From: Paramacrobiotus metropolitanus | Taxonomy: Eukaryota; Tardigrada; Eutardigrada; Parachela; Macrobiotidae | Length of the DNA: 64,000 bases | NCBI RefSeq assembly: GCF_019649055.1 | Contig: NW_026570288.1 | Location: 682,001 to 746,000 of the forward strand | Reading direction: 5' to 3' | In this document: positions 42,930-54,900 of the stretch, piece by piece | Position numbering within the stretch: the first letter of the stretch is position 1 | Layout of the letters: the number at the start of each line of letters is the position of its first letter | The notes under the pieces: model-generated | Told to the model about the DNA's origin: nothing | What the model saw: the letters and a program-made list of their open reading frames with translations, nothing else | Databases searched by the model: none | Position numbers and translations under genes: made by a program

Positions 42930-43230
42930 ATAGCTGCAGGAAGACGTGAATGCCGTCAGATTTGCCCGGATAAGCTAACGTCTCCGCCCAGCGCGTATAC
43001 AGTATACCGCCATGACCTTTCGCACCGGGTGTTGACTACCTGGGCAATTTGCGTTAACTGCCGGACAATGCCTGCTCCAACAACGTAGTCTTTGGTACAA
43101 AACACTCGTTCCTTAGACACCGGCAAAACCGCTGTCTCATCAAAAAACAGCATCTGTTGCGCCGAACCTGCGATGCCTTCCGTCCCCGTGAAGTCGCATA
43201 GTACCAACTGCTCACACACGGCCATCAGAT
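42930..43230 (-). pseudogene. Tudor-like/F-box family, decayed copy 4
   Basis: Part of exon C only. MAVCEQLVLCDFTGTEGIAG corresponds to MSVCEKLVLIDFTATEGIVG of copy 2, followed by frameshifted sequence with a recognisable AAGACGTGAATGCCG end. No exon D or upstream exons remain. Confidence 0.55.
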
Positions 43231-44091
43231 AGCGAAAATGTGTTATTATGATATCTTTTCCGTTCTTACATTACTCAGGTTTTCTTATTCTGTCTTAGGT
43301 TGTCTTATAGTGTCCTTAGTCCACTTGTCGTCAGAAAATTGTTGTTGCATGAGACCGTTGCATAACAATATTCGATCATTGATTAATTTTGTCGTTTGAC
43401 TTTTCAGCACATCATCGGGTTAGGATTTTGTATATCAACATATTATTATATCAACATATTATAGTCTCCAGCAAGCTGTCGGTCAACAAGACATTGTTAA
43501 ACAAAATAAATCCATCTGTGTGTCCATGCTTGTCCATGCTAAAGCTGTCCATGCTAAAGCGCAACTAACTGCAGAACATTAGGATAAATAGGACACCTAA
43601 AATGTGTATAAAGAAGTACCACTACGATAAGCAATACCAGCTCCATTTCTATTACTGCTACCAGTAACAGTAACATCAAGAAGAATTACCTGAGACAGAG
43701 TGAGCAGGGGTAAAATATAATAGCGCACCTTTTGTTGGTTGCCATTTTAAGCTGCAGCAGTCGAAAGCGTGAGCATGCAGTAAGTGTATCGATTAGCGCG
43801 TTCGTTATGGCCAGGATGTCGGTGCAGTCCGTTAGCCAAGTAGTCGATCGAGCCTCCATTAGACCGGTTCCTTAAGGATCTTCTGAAAGGTTACCCTGAT
43901 TAGTACACGAACAGCTAACTGGATATCGCAGTATTACTAACCGCACACTTGACATATTGTACGATTTACATAATTACAGTGCACTGGCAGTAAGTCTATA
44001 TAAGAATATTTATAAAAATAAAAATAAAAATGGATAAAATAAGGGAATTAGGTAAAAATTAATGTCTTGGTAATATAACGGACAACATTAC
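43231..44091. other. No gene recognised
   Basis: AT-rich spacer. TGTCCATGCT is repeated three times at about 43520-43555. Nothing else is clear. Confidence 0.4.
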
Positions 44092-44307
44092 CTTGGCGAG
44101 AAGCAGCGCTGTGGAATCGTGCTCGATTCCAACGCGGCCGTCCGCGCCCGCGAGCATCCAGGTCACTTCGGCTTCCAATCGGGCCAGTCGGCTCTGCGTT
44201 TGTTCGATCAAGTTTTGCTGCTTATAAAGAACCAACACGAGGCAGACGAGGGTTACGGTCATCATGCATCCACCACGGTCGACAGGCTCAGCACCACGGT
44301 TAAGCAT
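44092..44307 (-). CDS. Possible first exon of a type II membrane protein
   Basis: The frame begins MLNRGAEPVDRGG, has a hydrophobic segment (MMTVTLVCLVLVLY) and then a short coiled-coil-like stretch (IEQTQSRLARLEAEVTWML), and ends at the donor GTAATG after LLLAK. A membrane segment followed by a coiled coil is the plan of many type II surface proteins. I found no partner exon downstream, so this is tentative. Confidence 0.3.
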
Positions 44308-45907
44308 GTCAGTCTAGTCACCGCACACTCGCAAAAATGCCCGACATATTCCCATATAGCGGGGCTGCCAAACGATGCCGTGGACAGCCTCCCAGCCATA
44401 TTCCGCTGGCTGCACCGTAGTGAAATTCATTATCCTTATTTAACCCGATTAACAATAACGAACTGCGAAGCTGGGTGAAATGCCAAGTTAGTCTGTGCTG
44501 CGAAATTGAACCAAATCAACAAACAGTGTGCAACAAGAACACATCCGCTGCGCTTAAACCACCAGCACTGAATGCAGACCGAGAAGCTGCGCTTGTTTAC
44601 ACATGGTAAGCGTTACAACGAACCATCTATTTTTCCAGGCCTAATCATGTCATGCCATCACGCCAAGGCTGGTGCTTATAACGGCAGCCGAGAGGCGCGA
44701 GACGGTTAAAATTTCAGGGACGTAATCCCGTCTGTTCGCTCCGTATCTCTCTGACTGCTAAATATACATACATTTCTTCTCTTAATGCAAACGGAGAAAT
44801 AACTTCGCAAAAAACAGAGTCAGCTGTCTGCATTTCCGGTTCCTGGCAGTGGCAGCTAAGAGCCGGCTCGAGTACATGTGTATAATAATAAATCATAAGG
44901 CAGAAACGCAAAATGCCATCTTCCACAAAGTACTGTCAGTGCAGATTTCTGAATGGTATCTTTTTTCATAGACGTTCATAATTTCTTGCTGAAAACGTTA
45001 TCTGCAACCGCGCCTCCATCAAAATGTGTACTCGTACTTATTTGTAATGCACCATTATTATGCCCACTAGCTACTGTAGTGCGATAATACTAATAACTTA
45101 CACCTGCCTTCGCATGCATTCATTTTCTCCGGAAACAACGCATATTACTACTTTGATTTGATTTTAGATGAAATTTTATTATTTGCATATTGTATTTTAG
45201 TACAGTTTATATGGATTGCTTAATAATTATTAAAGTGCCTTGTACTTCAGACTGCGTCAGTTCTTGGTCAATGTTTCGTTTGCGGTATGAAATTCATTTC
45301 ATACCCTACTCGTAGAATTCGAAGATATTTAGTGCAGTAGCTATTTTTGTTAATTAAACGGAAGCCAGTGCTGCTGTAAAACTAGCAAGGTAAATCTGCG
45401 TTGCTGATGCTGTGCATTCATAGTACTGAGTACGTGAAATGTTTCCGCCCATAATCTCTATGCTGTTTTGAGAGGGTCAGTGAATAAGCCCGCTGTCGAC
45501 GATTGTATCGGACTTCCGAGCCTCTTGCGGACAGCGATGTTAACACACTGTTGACTGAACACACTGAGTTACTTGCCTACCTCCCACAGAATAAGAACGC
45601 CTCCAGTAATGACAGGAGGGGATTAGATATTTTACAAAACAGAAGAAAGTAAGAAAGTCAATCCACTAAGTTTAGAAATCTTCTCAAACTGAAAACTGCA
45701 AAAACAATGCCGCTGAAACAATAGTCTTCAAATGAACATAACATCATCAGCAATATAAAAATAATCGTTCGTTTTCGCAAACTTTCAAACAAACAAATAA
45801 TTATCCTAACTTGACCTAAAATCGATTCAAACACTGACACCAGTGACAACTGGTAGAAAACCCGAGTAGGCGAAATAAGAAACACGCGGTATTCAAGAAT
45901 GAATGAT
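44308..45907. other. No gene recognised
   Basis: Spacer of ordinary composition with no convincing exon or repeat. The 3' end of F-box copy 2 begins at its right edge. Confidence 0.4.
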
Positions 45908-48526
45908 TTACGCTTTGAAGCATGCGTCTAGGGCTGCAATGGTAACGTTAGTCAAAGCAGAAATATCCAGCTGACGGAGATCCATAGTCTCCCAGCGTTG
46001 CATATCACCAGGGCCCGAACTGTTGAACCTGAAAATCCAAACCAGTGTCAGATCCGAATCAGCATTTAAAGGGAGTGAAATATATGTTATGTTCCTGAAA
46101 CCGGCAACAAAAGGGAGAACAATTCCTATGATATGAACGCAGAACAATTCCTATCAAAAATAAGCGAAAACGCTTTGCACTAAATGACCACAACTTTACA
46201 GGATAGCCTGAGGCTATTCCATTTCACTGCGAAGCGGCGTTTCGTAAAGTACGATTCTATAAGCGAATCGTGGGTTAAAACACCTGATCTGATGATTACG
46301 AAAGGGCACTTACAGCTGCAGGAAAATGCGGATGCCGGTCCATTCATCCGGGTAGACTAGCGTCTGCACCCAGCGGGCATATATCGCCCTGACCTTCTGC
46401 ACCGCGCGCTGACTAACTGCCGGACAATTGGCGTTTGCGGCTGCCAAAAAGACTCGCCACTGTTCAGCCGGCGTTTCTTGAGAGGTAAAGCGCAACAGCG
46501 GAATGATCAAGTCAAGCTCAGCAACAGGGTCCTTGGGTCTAAGCTTTTCTTTCTCTGACATGGGCAGCGCTGATTCCGCATCAAAGCACAGTATTTGTTC
46601 CGCCGCACCCACGATGCCTTCCGTCGCTGTAAAGTCGATCAGCACCAGTTTCTCGCACACCGACATCAAGTCAGATAGCGAAATGCACTCGAAAGCGTTA
46701 TTGTGTGGGTTGCGACGGGGAGCCAAAAATGAACTAAACGCTCCCTCCGTGCAATCACGGCCGTTCTTTATTACGAGCAAAGGGAGGCGAATACCTCTGG
46801 TTTCAAATACTGTTTCCACCGACCACAGTCTTGTTAAGAGGTCGGTCAAGAAGTGAAAATGCTGTCGGTCTTCCGTTAGCGTCATCGAATAGATGTCTTG
46901 AGGATGTATGCCTTCCAACATGGTTACCAATCTGTACATGAGATAGTGGCTGTATTCAGATGTTAACTCGTCATCCTTTGGTTGTCTATCGCAAGTTGCG
47001 CACAGGTCGAAGAAGATGTTACGGTTGGTGGCATATCTGCGGGAAAGTAGCCTCCACAACATGCAAACTCTAGAAACCGAAATGCACTGGTCACCGACAC
47101 ACCGTGGTACATATTTGTATTGTATATCGCAGTAACCTTAACTATCTGTGTTGCATCAGGTGTCTCGCGCATACGTTATTCCTTCATATATCAACTTTAA
47201 TTTCTACTGTTGCTCATATTAATGCAATTTTGGCTTTGTTATATTGCAGCATTGGGCACCGGCTACTGTCAAAAACCTATAATGTCGGTCCAGTTTACAA
47301 GGTTTATGTGCTAATTAATCTGTCATGTACGGCTGACTTGCCTGTTGGCGCGCAACTGGGACTCCACATCCAGATTGAGCAGAATGCATGCCAAGATCGA
47401 ATGCGGAAGGTCACTAATCGCTTTTTCTTCCATACCTGCGCGGAATACTGCGATGTTGACCTTATTAGAAACAAGTTCGTTACATGATTTTATACAACAA
47501 TTGTTAAACATCTGCTATTGTAAATGTTGGTGGATCATCACATTCAACCATTTGTATCTGACCGCTAAGGTACGCACTCAGCCTAAAACCGGTAAAATTA
47601 TTATAAAACAGTGAGCACTGAAATCGCAACAACACATGCTCACCATGTTCATTCCTATCCCACGGCGTCGCGCATAGGGCAACATGGTGTCCCGCTGCAT
47701 TCCAACTTATATAGTTATTGCAGGCTTCCTCTAGGGAATTTTCACTCCAGAACATACTGCGACCGTCTGCGTCACCGTGCATTTCCGCGCAGACGAAGGT
47801 CACCGTATCAACATCCAATCGCGCAAATACACGAACACCCACATCGATAAAATAATTCTTCTGGTGCGGTCCTTCACAGGTGAACTCCATCTCATCCAAA
47901 TAAACTCCCGTTCGAGCGTAAAATCGACAGTTCGAAGAACATTCATCATACCCGTCGCGTGGTGCTAGCTGGCATGTGCGTACCAGAAACATAGGTATAA
48001 AATCCACGTCTGCCAACAAATGCGCGCTGGGGAACCTGATGATATGCTTTTTGTACAGAAACCCGCTAGGTTGTCCGAAGTTCTGATCTTCGTCCAGCGT
48101 TGGTAATGCCTCAACGACCAGATTCCGGTGCACGATGTGGCAGCTCGAAGTCTGTGGGTTTTTCCCTGCTGGACTGTGATCATTCATGCGTACAACAAAG
48201 AACATATCGCCTACCTCCTTAATTACAGTGCCGGGTTGGAGAACCATCGGCCCACCACACGCAGACCGCAGCGCAACTTGTACAGTGGAGCCTCGATGTC
48301 CAAAGATATCGTAGATGTAATGGTGTGGCCATATACAGCTCGCGTGAATCCACTGGGCGCTGACTATGGCGGCATCGAAATTGACAAAGAACTGGTCGCC
48401 GTCAATATCCTGAACGTATCCCAACCACCACTGGCCGGTGTCACGCTGTACCATTACTGTGTTCCCGTCATTCAGCTCTCGTGCGCCCGAGAATAAATGG
48501 CGAAAATACAGCGGGGTCGCATTCAT
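45908..48526 (-). CDS. Tudor-like/F-box multigene family protein, copy 2, 617 aa
   Basis: Exons are A 48526-47644, B 47435-47342, C 47069-46314 and D 46028-45908, all in phase, with the same intron positions as copy 1 and again a GC donor after exon B (AG|GCAAGT). Residues about 20-68 form the Tudor/SH3-like region (WWLGYVQDIDGDQFFVNFD, as in copy 1). The F-box spans the exon B/C junction (ISDLPHSILACILLNLDVES, then VCMLWRLLSRRYA) and fits the F-box pattern better than copy 1. Exon D ends in LDISALTNVTIAALDACFKA. Divergence is clear in exon C, while lengths of B and D are identical, so both copies have stayed under constraint. Confidence 0.78.
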
Positions 48527-49584
48527 GATGGGGTCGTGATCGAAAATCAGCAGGAGTAGTAGTTTATTTTAAGAGTTCAGTTCCCTTACCGTATTAAAGT
48601 GTCTACCAGAAAACTCACACTATGATTCTGTCAGCGTACGGGCAGTTACAGTAATGGACTGAACGTATCCCAGTCAAACTGAACGCTCGGTCAAAATAAG
48701 ACGAGTACGTAGGTCGATAACGTAATACGCAGTCAGAGACTCAGAGTAGAAGAATGACGCGCGTTCTGAAACGATGGCTGCTGCTGACTAATTGTAAGAA
48801 TTTTGTCTCGCTGCCTAATGCGTCTTGTTGTTGATACAGAGGAGAATAAAATTCTCATTTGGTAATTAATTGATTGATTGGTAGACCGCTATGCAGGCGT
48901 TAAATGATCAGAGACGGATTCTGAATCTGAACCGGAATTATGTACCAAATTGAATTCAGCCTATGACTGTACTTTGTACATGCTGTACCCTGTAAAAGGC
49001 CTGTATATATAGTGTGTATAACATTGTAGCAGCTACATAGTACATACATATCTTAATGCTTAAATATCCGACTATTTCCAGTCAGCTTTTAATTAAAACG
49101 AATCGATACACTTCTACAATGTAAAAGCAAATCTTGAAGCATCTTAAAAAACACTCGGAAGATCGAAGCTTTTAAAGAAAAACACAAATGCGGATCAACG
49201 GTTTGCAGTCATATCAGTGCAAATGCTGCCGTTAAACCTCAACACTGTTGTGATCCCTGATTACACTGCTGATAACAATGACAAACTGATTAGATTAGAA
49301 CGAAAGCTTAATGGAGCATGGATCGGAGTGGAATCGACAACACCCATTGTAGCAATATTGCGGTACCAAATAGCGCACACTGTAGCTTTCTTACACGGTA
49401 GGCCTACTAGGTATTTACTGTGTTCATACAGTCCTGCCGTACGTGCAGTAACAAAAATGCCGTGGTGAACATTAATTTTGGCCACTTAAAAATTACTTTT
49501 GCATGATCTGTTGAAAATCTGCAACTTCACACACCGCTGTGTTTCTTCGTTCATCTTCTCAATCCACCGCCTGATTGAAATACC
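48527..49584. other. Spacer between divergent F-box and Ly6-type genes
   Basis: No exon is seen. It should contain the promoters of both neighbours, which point away from each other. TGAACGTATCCCAGT at about 48659 repeats a short piece of F-box exon A. Confidence 0.4.
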
Positions 49585-50349
49585 ATGATCCGGAACTCAG
49601 TATTTATCCTCTTTGCGGCAGGCGTGCTGGTTTCCACAGGTGATCATATTGGGAGGCTAGGACAACTTCCTCATCAGAGACAGCTAGCATTAACGTGACT
49701 GTTTCAGGATTGGCGCTCAACTGCAATCAATGTCATGAGGGATTCGTGAGAAGCGCTAAGGCAATACACGGTTGCAGTCTGGCAGACACCGACGCTCATC
49801 ATACCAGGGACGCGGCATGCCCCAACGGTACCGAATACTGCTTAAAGACCGACGGAACGTTTAGGGTGAATTATTCGTATCCAAATGGAGAATGGGGTTA
49901 TGGAGAACATTCAGGTACAAAACCAGCATTAATTAGCTGAACCAACTTTTTGTTCACCTAATTAACGGTCTTGACAAAAGAACCAATTTCTAACGGCGAA
50001 TTGGTACGCTGTGATAACAATAAGCCTGTTTACCGATGCTTAGTAAACTCCCAGCGTTTGTCGTTGTTAGTGCTAAAGTGTTTTCACAGGCACTATCTAT
50101 GACTGTGGCACCCCGGAGCTGGTTACCTTCCTCCTGAGTGGGCCTCCACCATCCGGAGGTGATTCTTGCCAGTTCAGCGTTAACATGCATGGTGTAGTAC
50201 CTGGCCGGGTGTATCAGTCGTTTGGACTACAGAACGCTACCGTCTGCATCTGTAAAAGCGCCAACTGCAATGCCGGGAATACGATTTCCGTGGTCATGCT
50301 GACCTTGATAATTTCCATGGTTTTGACCCTGGTACTCTGGACCACGTAA
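49585..50349 (+). CDS. Ly6/uPAR-type three-finger surface protein, 173 aa
   Basis: Three exons in phase: 49585-49639, 49708-49914 and 50090-50349. Exon 1 encodes a signal peptide (MIRNSVFILFAAGVLVSTG). The mature domain has ten Cys, starting LNCNQC and ending VCICKSANCN. A first CxxC pair and a last Cys-Asn are Ly6/uPAR marks. A hydrophobic C-terminal tail (MLTLIISMVLTLVLWTT) then suggests GPI attachment or a membrane anchor. Such proteins act outside the cell as receptors or channel modulators; the partner is unknown. Three decayed relatives (18545, 22960, 36360) show the gene was duplicated together with the F-box genes. Confidence 0.75.
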
Positions 50350-51952
50350 CTGTACAATGTCTGTGCTTTTTTAAAAAAAGTTAGTATGTATCTGCATATC
50401 GGACTTCAAAGATAAGAGCGGACATGTAACTGTAACTCTCACTGTTTGCTTATAGCCTGTGATTATTTGCAGTGTCAAATTTTATGAAAACTGAAGAAGT
50501 TGGAATAATCTGTGTAACAATAAAGCCGAAAAAGGTGCGACAGGTTTTCTGTCTGGTCAAATAAGCTTTGCGAAACGTGCGAACAAAACAACGTGTCTGT
50601 AGGCTATAAAATAGTGAATTTAGTTGTCCCAACCAAGATAATCTTTTGGCCATTCGGGTTCTTGTGGTTGCATGTTATTTTGCAAGAAAACTTTTCCGTT
50701 TGCTCAAATTTCCGGCAGATAGGTATTTTTTTTAGCTTCAGCACGAATTCCAGTTACTCGTCTTATCTGTTCAGTATTCACTGACACTTACATAAGCGGA
50801 ATTACCCACAAACGTACAGAAGCAGTTCAACTAGACAATGTGCGAAAGGTCAACTAGACCCAGCTATACTGAGCGCGCATTGTGGCCTTTTTCGATAGTG
50901 TAGTCTACATCAGCGCCCGTCACTAAAGTAAACCGATCTAGGCAAATGTGGGATTAACTTGTAGTAGTGTCGACATTGTGTCAACAGGCACCGGCGAGCG
51001 CTACCACTGTCAGAGTGTACAGTATTCACTGCTGCAGCAGTTGACTGTGCCGTTACATACCGTTACTAATGTTGTTATTTATTGTTTTATCCCAACCTCT
51101 TTGGCCGGTATTCCATTGCCGGCTAAGGTCATGGTTTTAATCGGGAATGTGATTCTGGATGATATTAAGTAATTAACGAATAGCGGAAATTAACAGTAAA
51201 CTGTCTAATCCAAAAAACTACGCGGTACGAGTATTGCACAGTGTATAGACAGGATGCTTGTCAACCTGTAAACTTGTACCAATCCAAGAATTAAAGTTAC
51301 TGTAAAATACACGGTCTTTTTCACAGTAAAATGTTGTTTTTGGCGGTGGTTGACCCACTGCATTTTCCAGTAAAACATATTCACCCAGCTACCGTATTTA
51401 CCGTGCACAGTCATACAAGTGCGTAAAGACAGCACGGATATGTCACCAATAACCCGAACGCGCCACGCGGTGCCTCGGGATGTGGATTCCGCTTGACTGC
51501 TACATGCGTCATGTTCCCGTTGATACGAGTGATACAACTGGCGCGCACCATCGATCGCGCGTGCGCCGGTTCCGCATTACATCCCATCCATCCGCATGTG
51601 CGCGTTTGCCTCTATCCCGTTCTCTTCCTGATCCCGCAAATGTTCCGTACATCCCGCACAACACTCACTCCGGCGCTCGTGTTATCGCCAGCATCGTTTG
51701 CCTTCCCATTGTTATGGCGCATGTGCTACGGCGTTGAAGGAGGGAAGCTTAAGCATTGAGTATTTCTCAGTTACACACCACAGCTGTGAGCGAACAGCAA
51801 CAGCGTGGATATACGAGTATATATTCTGCCTCACATTTTGACTGGGCCAAACTTGATTTCGCCTTGAGTGTGGCGTCGCCGTAGTGTGGCCTTCTTTTCA
51901 GCCATGCCGTAATCGGATTCACACCCCATTTTGTCTTTACACGCGGGGAATT
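50350..51952. other. No gene recognised
   Basis: Contains a short GC-richer stretch at 51450-51750 that could be the promoter or 5' UTR region of the synaptic gene. No exon could be supported. Confidence 0.35.
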
Positions 51953-54900
51953 ATGTTTGGACGATTTGTCAACTTCCTCAACACGTAAGTCAATTGATTA
52001 ATCAATATATATCTTTTGATTCGGTAGGCATATTCCAGGTTCCGAAGCCCGAAGAAGTCTTTTTTTAATCATCACCGTTACGTCAACAAATAATTTTCGT
52101 ATAATGAGTATACCAATCTGTTACGTAAGATGCAACTTACGCAAAATAACTGTTTTTTTTAAAGAAGCGTCCTTAGATAAAAGCGTTTCGCAAAGAAGCG
52201 TTTTTTGGCAAAAAAACGGGTTTGAGAAAGAAGCTTCTTTTTCTTAAAGTCGGCGACAACCCGGTAATGTACCTATTATAGGTAATTTTTTGCCAAAAAG
52301 GGTCTTTTGGTGCAAAAAGCTTAAAGAAATCGTGTTTCAATTAAATAAACTTTTTCTGATTAAACAAGGCGTTTTTTTTATAAAAAGGGTTTTTGGGAAA
52401 AAAACGTTTTTTTTTAATGCTGCCGAGAATCCTGTAATATATCCAATGTAACTGGTTTTTTGGGTAAAAAAAGCGTTTCTTTATCAAAAAAAGCGTCTTT
52501 TTGTTAGTGTCGCCGAGAACCCGGAAAATGTGGGAAATTTCAACGCGCCCCGCACAGGCCCACATATTCCGCCTTCGCAACCGCCATCCCGCGGCTCCAC
52601 GGCGGGATTCGGGCTGAACAACGTGAAACCGGCGGGACAGGGTCCGGGTCTGTCGGCCGGTGGATTGTTCGGCGGATTGCAGGACATGGTCAACGCCAGC
52701 AATATCAACAACGTGATCAACGCGGGCAAACAGCAGCTCAGCGGATTATCCATGCCGCCACACCCGCCACCGCCACAACACCCGCAACAGCCGCTGTTCC
52801 GTAAGTAATCCCGTGTTTTTCCCATGGATCACAGGATGGGCGGTAATCTGAGCAGGCGTCGTGCGAAATCCTTAATTTCCGCATTTGTCAGTAGGCGTGC
52901 GCCTAATTAACAGAATTTCCAACGGATTTTTGTTTAGGTGAATCATCTCGGGATAATTTCCGGTTATATAAATACCAATTAATTAAACGCAAATTCGTAT
53001 TAAATGTCAATTTAACATTTCTATTTCCGGTTAGGCAAATATCATTTAAGTAAATGTAAATTAGTATTAAATGTCATTTATAACCACATTTATTTCTTTT
53101 TTTTATTAAATATCGTATTAAATTAGTGCGCGCCATTGAGAATTACTTAATACTGCTTTAGTAGTTTTAAAACTAATTTGCTTCATTTTTTATTTTTTTT
53201 AAAAATGGTTTTAATTTGTTTCCTTTACCGCATTTTTCAAAATTATGTTTTAATTTTTTTGTAATTCTAATGATCAGGGTAGAAGATTTAACCCGACGAA
53301 ATTTAATTATAAAACCGATAAAACATTAAAACAAAGCTTTAGGTGAAATTAAGAAGATTCAGTGATATGCATGAAAAATGGAAGATAATTTATCAAGTCT
53401 GGATTAAGGGTGATATCAAGGCAAATTAAGATAAATCATGTTATTATCCCTGGTAATTCCTACATACACGCTGCCAGCGGAAACCGTACTTTACGGATGA
53501 ATTATGTACACAACTGTCACGGGGTGAAAAAGACTAATGGATGTTGGCGGTATATATATTGTATTACTCTGTACATGTACTGAATTTCTTTGGCCTGGAT
53601 GCATCCGCAGGATCCGGGAATGCGAATGTGAGTAATGCCAGCGCGCCGGCATCCCGGCGCACATCCGTGTCAGCTGCGCCGCCGCCGCCAGCAGCCCTGG
53701 TGGGCGCGGGGGATGTGGATATGAGCGGTCTGACGGAGGAGGAAAAACGACAAATTGCCGCCGTCATGCAGCGCGCCAACCAAATGGCCGCCGATGAACC
53801 ACCACCTGCGCCGCTCCCGCCGCAACCACATCCGCCAACGGCCACGCCCATGTTTAGGTAATTAACCGGCAAAAAAACACTGGTTCGAAAAATATTTATT
53901 TTTACAGATTTTTTTTAAAAACCAGTTCAGTTCTACTGATTTCTGCTTTAAAGGTAATTAACCGGCAGAAAAAACACTGGTCCGAAAAGGTTTACTGTTA
54001 TTGTGCTGGTCCGAAAATATTTAAAAATATTTACTTTTGCCAAATTTTTTATAACAAGTCCCAATTTTCTAAATTTTGCTTTATAGCGAATTAACCGGCA
54101 AAAAACTGGTCGAAAATTAGAAATTTTTAAAGAAGTTTTGAAAACAGTTTTCTGATACAGATTTGGCTTTTTTTGCGCGCTAACCTGGTATAACTTTAGA
54201 AAATTTTACTCGCAGCCCCGAATTCGTTATAAAACCGTAAATGTTTTGTAAAAAAATTCGAAACGCACTTAAAATTAATTAGACGAAAGAAATTCAGAAC
54301 TGATATTCCCAAAACTGAGTATTTTGGATTTTTATCAATATATATAGCTTGGGAAAATTGTAATATACTGTGTTATAACGAATATCTTACACGCTTGGGG
54401 TGTCCTTACTTAGAATAATAAACGCCTAAGAAATTAAAAGCGTATTTGTAATAATGAGGATTATGGTGGTACTATTTAAACGATTTAAATCAATAATGTT
54501 TGAAATGGTTGACTGTGTGTTACCATATCTCGCACATTGGTTACACAACTTCCGTTTTAATATAGTGGGAATTAGCATTAATCCCTGAATAAATGGCTGA
54601 AATTGCCGGCCAGAACGGATGGCCCGGGTATTATACGGAGCTGGCTCGATTGCCGCTCCAGACGTTTTATCCGTGTAGAGCGATGTTCGTGCATCGATGC
54701 GCCGCGCTGTATCGCTAAACACAATTTCTATCGATCAACGCGGCGAACGGTTGGCTCCTATTTTTCCCAGCTACGGGGGAAAGGGAAAAGGGGCTGAAAT
54801 TCAATTATCCACCTACGTGTTTACCTTGCAATTGGCGATTTACTTATCGCTTCAATAAATATTCCCCATCCGTCAATGTACATATATGTCGGCATATATA

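Noticed and set aside
50948-51172. 74-aa frame as another Ly6-type gene
   Set aside because: Only two Cys and no matching signal exon or Cys spacing.
52484-52825. Gly/Cys-rich minus frame of 113 aa
   Set aside because: It is the reverse of the Pro/His-rich exon 2 of the synaptic gene; splice phases support the + strand.
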